DNA of 59,043 nt, taken from Flavobacteriaceae bacterium. GTDB taxonomy: Bacteria; Bacteroidota; Bacteroidia; Flavobacteriales; Flavobacteriaceae. Shown piece by piece: positions 55,333 through 59,043 of the stretch (the stretch's first letter is position 1; every line of letters begins with the position of its first letter). The stretch covers positions 26,904 to 85,946 of the forward strand of contig QXYU01000038.1 in NCBI GenBank assembly GCA_009886755.1, given 5' to 3'. Both the position numbers and the translations under genes were made by a program. The notes beneath the pieces are model-generated. The model was given only the letters and a program-made list of their open reading frames with translations. It was not told the DNA's origin and did no database searches.

Positions 55333-56385
55333 ATGATTTGGCAAAAACAACTATTGGATTGGTATGAGGTCTACAAGCGAGATTTTCCTTGGCGGGAGAC
55401 CAAAGATCCATATCATATATGGCTGTCTGAAATCATCATGCAGCAAACACGAACCCAACAGGGCCTTCCCTATTACAAAGCTTTTGTGGAAACCTATCCT
55501 ACAGTGCATGATTTGGCGGCGGCCCCAGAGGAAGCAGTGCTTAAATTATGGCAAGGGTTGGGGTATTATTCTCGGGCTCGAAATTTACACAGCACCGCTC
55601 AATACATTAGTCGAGAGTTGGGAGGGCTTTTTCCTTCTGATTTTGAAACGCTCAAAACACTTAAAGGGGTGGGGGACTATACCGCTAGCGCGATTGCTTC
55701 CATTGCTTTTGGGGTCAAGCAAGCTGTTGTGGACGGAAACGTTTACCGTGTATACGCCCGTTTTTTTGGAATAGATGTACCGATCAATAGCGCTCCAGCT
55801 TTTAAACACTTTAAGGCAATTGCTCAAAACGCACTTCCTGCCTCAGATCCTGGCACTTTCAATCAAGCCGTGATGGAACTGGGCGCCTTACAATGTTCGC
55901 CCCAACAGCCCAAGTGCTCCATATGCCCCCTTCAGAGAGACTGCAATGCGTATGCTCTCCAACAGGTTGCGCACTTACCCGTAAAAGAGAAAAGGAGTAA
56001 AATTAAAAAGCGGTTTTTTCATTACCTGGTCTTTGATTGTGGCGATGAAAAAAAATATCTACAACAGCGGACAGCCAAAGGGATTTGGTACAAACTGTAT
56101 GAATTCCCACTGGTAGAAGCAAACCACACACTTAAAAAGCCTAACCAGAAATTCAACGAAGTGATCCAGCGATTCACAAAGGACCCGTTTGTTGTGCGTC
56201 AAATGGCTCCTCCTCAGCTACACAAGCTGAGCCATCAACACATAGAAATCAGTTTTTGGGAAGTGAAATTAACCGATATTCGGATAGATGGGTACGATTG
56301 GGAACAGTGGTATCAACTGCCCGTTCCAGTACCGATTGCTAATTTCTTGAAGGAAAACGAGACATCAAAAAATTCCTATATTTGA
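55333..56385 (+). CDS. mutY: A/G-specific adenine DNA glycosylase
   Basis: 350 residues. Catalytic Glu33 in LSEIIMQQTR, the HhH GVGDYTASAIASIAFG, the catalytic Asp in VVDGNVYRV, and the iron-sulfur cysteines 188, 195, 198 and 204 (C-x6-C-x2-C-x5-C). It removes A mispaired with 8-oxoG. It leads the mutY-ssb-gldE-gldD series, which is a known flavobacterial arrangement. Confidence 0.96.
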   Translation: MIWQKQLLDWYEVYKRDFPWRETKDPYHIWLSEIIMQQTRTQQGLPYYKAFVETYPTVHDLAAAPEEAVLKLWQGLGYYSRARNLHSTAQYISRELGGLFPSDFETLKTLKGVGDYTASAIASIAFGVKQAVVDGNVYRVYARFFGIDVPINSAPAFKHFKAIAQNALPASDPGTFNQAVMELGALQCSPQQPKCSICPLQRDCNAYALQQVAHLPVKEKRSKIKKRFFHYLVFDCGDEKKYLQQRTAKGIWYKLYEFPLVEANHTLKKPNQKFNEVIQRFTKDPFVVRQMAPPQLHKLSHQHIEISFWEVKLTDIRIDGYDWEQWYQLPVPVPIANFLKENETSKNSYI

Positions 56386-56407
56386 CTATGCTCTTAAATC
56401 AATAATT

Positions 56408-56830
56408 ATGAATGGCACCTTAAACAAAGTAATCCTGATTGGACATCTAGGAGACGATGTCAAGCTCCATTATTTTGATGGAGGCAATTGTATTGGACGA
56501 TTTAGTCTAGCGACGAATGAATCCTATACCAACAAAAGCACAGGCGATCGAGTTACTAACACCGAATGGCATAATGTTGTTCTTAGAGACAAGGCCGCAG
56601 AAATCTGTGAGAAGTATCTTAGCAAAGGCGATAAAGTCTATGTGGAAGGCAAAATGAAAACTCGAAAATGGCAAACGAAAGAGGGTGTAGATCGCTACAC
56701 TACCGAGATTCACGTCAATGAGTTTACTTTTTTAAACACTAAAAAACAAACGGATACGATCGGCAATCAAGCCAGTCCGCAAAGCCCAAAGGCCGAGGAA
56801 ACCCCTCCGGATGATGATCTACCATTCTAA
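56408..56830 (+). CDS. ssb: Single-stranded DNA-binding protein
   Basis: 140 residues. OB fold (LNKVILIGHLGDDVKLHYF), then a short disordered tail ending DDDLPF, the acidic tip that recruits repair and replication partners. It starts 22 nt after mutY. Confidence 0.95.
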   Translation: MNGTLNKVILIGHLGDDVKLHYFDGGNCIGRFSLATNESYTNKSTGDRVTNTEWHNVVLRDKAAEICEKYLSKGDKVYVEGKMKTRKWQTKEGVDRYTTEIHVNEFTFLNTKKQTDTIGNQASPQSPKAEETPPDDDLPF

Positions 56831-56848
56831 ACTAAAGCAAGCAAATAG

Positions 56849-58165
56849 TTGGACCCAGAACCCGCCTTATTGAGTAGTCTTTTTTCATTGGATATGTCCT
56901 TTGTATGGCTAAAAGGGGTGCTTCTGTTGGGATTAATCACATCTTCAGCACTCATTTCGGGTGCCGAAGTAGCTTTCTTCTCCCTCAATAGTGCCACCTT
57001 AAGTGAAGCGGAAGCCCAAAACGCAAAGCACCTTTCATTGATTCGGTCGCTTTTGGCAAAGCCAAATCGGTTGTTGGCGATCATATTGGTGGCCAACAAC
57101 TTTATCAACATTGCCATTGTATTGTTATTTGCTTCCTTGAGCCCTTTGTATCTCAGTGGAATTTCAAATCCCATTGTCGTCTTATTGATTGAAATAGGAT
57201 TAATCACTGGACTGATATTGGTATTTGGGGAAATTCTTCCAAAAGTCTATGCGAATCGAAATGCCTTGGGTTTTTCTCAATTGATGGCTCCTGTCCTCAA
57301 ATCTTTAGACCGTTACTTGCTTTTCTTTATCACCAGTCCTATGAGTAAACTGACCCTTTGGTTTGAAAAGCGAGCCAAACAACCCAAAAATGATTTTTCT
57401 GTGGATCAACTTTCACAAGTGTTGGAACTCAACACCGAAGAAAAACGTTCCAAAGAAGAAGAGAAAATACTTCAAGGGATCGTTAATTTTGGGAATACGG
57501 AAGTAAAAGAAGTTATGTGCCCTCGAGTTGATATGTTTACTCTTTTTGAGGGAGCGAATATCCAAGAAATCATTCCCACGATACTAGACAAAGGCTTTTC
57601 AAGAATCCCAGTATATAAAGAAAAACAAGAGGTGATCTCTGGAATCCTCTATGTAAAGGACTTATTGCCACACCTAGGAGATGAAAGTTTTAAATGGCAA
57701 AGCTTGTTGCGAGAACCTTTTTATGTTCCTGAGAATAAAAAACTAGATGATCTGTTGGCGGAGTTTCAGCAAAAGAAAATTCATTTGGCTGTGGTTGTAG
57801 ATGAATATGGAGGTACCCAAGGAGTGGTTACCTTGGAAGATATTATTGAAGAAATTGTGGGAGATATCTCGGATGAGTTTGATGAAGATCCACTTTTTTA
57901 TTCCAAACTCGATGCCTACAACTATGTTTTTGACGCCAAAACAAGTTTAAAGGATTTTTTAAAAATCATTCAGTTGTCGGATGAAGAAAGTTTTGAAAAG
58001 GTCAAAGGTGAGGCAGAAACATTGGCAGGGTTTTTATTGGAGCTGGCACAATCCCTTCCCAAAAAGGGACAGAAGCTCTCTTTTGATCATTTGCTTTTCA
58101 CTGTAGAATCTGTGGATAGAAAACGCATCCGCCAAATCAAAGTAACCCTACCAAAGAAAAAATAA
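56849..58165 (+). CDS. gldE: Gliding motility-associated protein GldE
   Basis: 438 residues from TTG 56849 (reads MDPEPALLS), the start used by relatives that begin with DPDP/DPEP. Order: DUF21 membrane domain (about 15-190), a CBS pair (about 205-330: VMCPRVDMFTL...HLAVVVDEYGGTQGVVTLEDIIEEI) and a CorC/HlyC domain at the end. GldE is needed with GldD for gliding and probably assists assembly of the type IX secretion or gliding machinery. Overlaps gldD by 1 nt. Confidence 0.93.
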   Translation: MDPEPALLSSLFSLDMSFVWLKGVLLLGLITSSALISGAEVAFFSLNSATLSEAEAQNAKHLSLIRSLLAKPNRLLAIILVANNFINIAIVLLFASLSPLYLSGISNPIVVLLIEIGLITGLILVFGEILPKVYANRNALGFSQLMAPVLKSLDRYLLFFITSPMSKLTLWFEKRAKQPKNDFSVDQLSQVLELNTEEKRSKEEEKILQGIVNFGNTEVKEVMCPRVDMFTLFEGANIQEIIPTILDKGFSRIPVYKEKQEVISGILYVKDLLPHLGDESFKWQSLLREPFYVPENKKLDDLLAEFQQKKIHLAVVVDEYGGTQGVVTLEDIIEEIVGDISDEFDEDPLFYSKLDAYNYVFDAKTSLKDFLKIIQLSDEESFEKVKGEAETLAGFLLELAQSLPKKGQKLSFDHLLFTVESVDRKRIRQIKVTLPKKK

Positions 58166-58728
58166 TGCATATCAAACATCTAGGGTATTTTTTATTGGCG
58201 TGTGTGGCAATGGGTTGTGTACAAACGAGCTTACCCAAGCCCAAAGGCTTGTTGTCATTGAACTATCCAGATCCCTCATACCAGTCGTTTCGGAACAAGG
58301 CTCCTTTTGGGTTTGAATACAATCAAACAGCGCGGATAAAGAGAAGTGCTCGACAAGGACATTCACTGGTTTATCCCGATATGAAAGCAACACTCTATTT
58401 GTCCTATGTTCCTGTGACGAACAATCTAGACTCATTGTTGACAGACGCCTACAAATTGCCAAGTAAACACATTAGTAAAGCAGTAGAAATACCAGAACGC
58501 CTGTTTGTCAATCCCGATCATCGAGTTTATGGTACCCTATTTAAGGTGGTGGGAGACGCAGCTTCACAGCTTCAGTTTTTTTTGACCGATAGCACAGACC
58601 ATTTTATGGTGGGCTCACTTTATTTTTATTCTCGGCCCAATTATGACTCTCTCCTTCCAGCATTGGATTATATCGAAAAAGATGTCATTCATTTAATGGA
58701 GACCCTGGAGTGGAAAGCAAAAAAATAA
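58165..58728 (+). CDS. gldD: Gliding motility lipoprotein GldD
   Basis: 187 residues. Signal MHIKHLGYFLLACVAMGC with lipobox Cys18, then PKPKGLLSLNYPDPSYQSF, characteristic of GldD. It is an outer-membrane or periplasmic lipoprotein required for gliding. The TAATG overlap with gldE implies translational coupling. Confidence 0.92.
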   Translation: MHIKHLGYFLLACVAMGCVQTSLPKPKGLLSLNYPDPSYQSFRNKAPFGFEYNQTARIKRSARQGHSLVYPDMKATLYLSYVPVTNNLDSLLTDAYKLPSKHISKAVEIPERLFVNPDHRVYGTLFKVVGDAASQLQFFLTDSTDHFMVGSLYFYSRPNYDSLLPALDYIEKDVIHLMETLEWKAKK

Positions 58729-58746
58729 ATGCACCTTTACAGGTAG

Positions 58747-59043
58747 ATGACGATTACATATAAGAAATGGCTTTATTTGCTGCTGCTTTCTCTCATCTGG
58801 GGAAGTTCCTATATCCTAATCAAAAAAGGACTGGTCGCCTTGACTCCCTTACAAGTCGGTTCCCTTCGGATTTTGTTTACGCTATCAATACTTACCATAG
58901 CAGGCTTAAAGCATCTCAAACAGATTCCAAGACCTCAATGGCGTTGGATTGTTGTTTCGGGTTTTTTGGGCACTTTTTTCCCCAATTACCTATTTGCTTT
59001 TGCCGAAACAAAAATTGACAGTGCCATTGCTGCGGTACTTAAT
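58747..59043 (+). CDS. EamA/DMT-family transporter, cut by the right edge
   Basis: ATG 58747 opens a frame that runs 99 codons to the window end. The start MTITYKKWLYLLLLSLIWGSS and the following helices (ILFTLSILTIAGL, WIVVSGFLGTFF) match the EamA drug/metabolite transporter pattern. Helices 1-3 only are visible. Substrate unknown. Confidence 0.85.
   Translation, partial: MTITYKKWLYLLLLSLIWGSSYILIKKGLVALTPLQVGSLRILFTLSILTIAGLKHLKQIPRPQWRWIVVSGFLGTFFPNYLFAFAETKIDSAIAAVLN

Overview
The window reads as a chromosomal segment from a member of the Bacteroidota, most likely a gliding marine-type Flavobacteriaceae. The reasons are: the mutY-ssb-gldE-gldD gliding-motility cluster; an atpD-atpC pair separate from the other ATP synthase genes; three TonB-dependent receptors, two with a carboxypeptidase-regulatory-like N-terminal domain; many short lipoprotein signal peptides; the Bacteroidota -7 promoter box TAnnTTTG at several starts; and an almost complete lack of Shine-Dalgarno (SD) sequences. 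I see no rRNA, tRNA, CRISPR array, insertion sequence or prophage. No stretch longer than 300 bases lacks a gene; the longest gaps are about 230 bases (30707-30940 and 23141-23367).

Layout. 1-2600: the start of a divergent secreted protein running off the left edge, a lipoprotein of unknown function, a beta-lactamase-fold lipoprotein, and on the minus strand a hidden ~175-nt unit with promoter, a very strong SD, a 21-codon ORF and a terminator. 2595-9391: Na+/H+ antiporter, riboflavin synthase, divergent pdxA, then the classic DUF177-rpmF-fabH-accB-accC fatty-acid block. 9420-14409: prolyl oligopeptidase, asd, alr, tdk (cell-wall amino acids and nucleotide salvage). 14488-17548: a hypothetical protein, rsmI and recJ. 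17559-23140: a minus-strand run uvrC, DUF3108, M23 peptidase, pgi. 23279-27299: a more disturbed patch with a lipoprotein hydrolase whose natural start is out of frame, a truncated secreted-protein fragment, a folate enzyme, lspA, a broken DUF4097-like gene and a TraR/DksA-family protein. 27302-32138: ileS, a ferredoxin-like protein and a membrane fatty-acid/sterol hydroxylase-like protein. 32225-40335: a long compact minus-strand series panC, panD, flippase-like protein, radA, gdhA, recO, and a TonB receptor resembling haemin receptors. 40429-43561: a glycosyltransferase-5-like pseudoenzyme, a DUF4270 lipoprotein and a DinB-family protein, convergent with a YpdA-type reductase. 44671-52603: an acyltransferase, a large TonB receptor, atpD-atpC and a BtuB-like TonB receptor. 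52577-55199: recX, RNase G/E, a 29-residue very basic protein and HU. 55333 to the end: mutY, ssb, gldE, gldD and a truncated EamA transporter.

Most of the window is ordinary housekeeping. The most unusual object is the tiny minus-strand gene at about 2380-2593. Its leader carries 12 nt perfectly complementary to the usual 3' end of 16S rRNA, in an organism group whose ribosomes are reported to hide the anti-SD. Other points worth a look are the poly-T tract that puts the hydrolase signal peptide out of frame, the doubly broken DUF4097-like gene, the GT5 pseudoenzyme next to DUF4270, the M23 peptidase with HxC in place of HxH, and the DinB/YpdA pair that hints at bacillithiol chemistry. All computations here were done by eye; no database search was possible.
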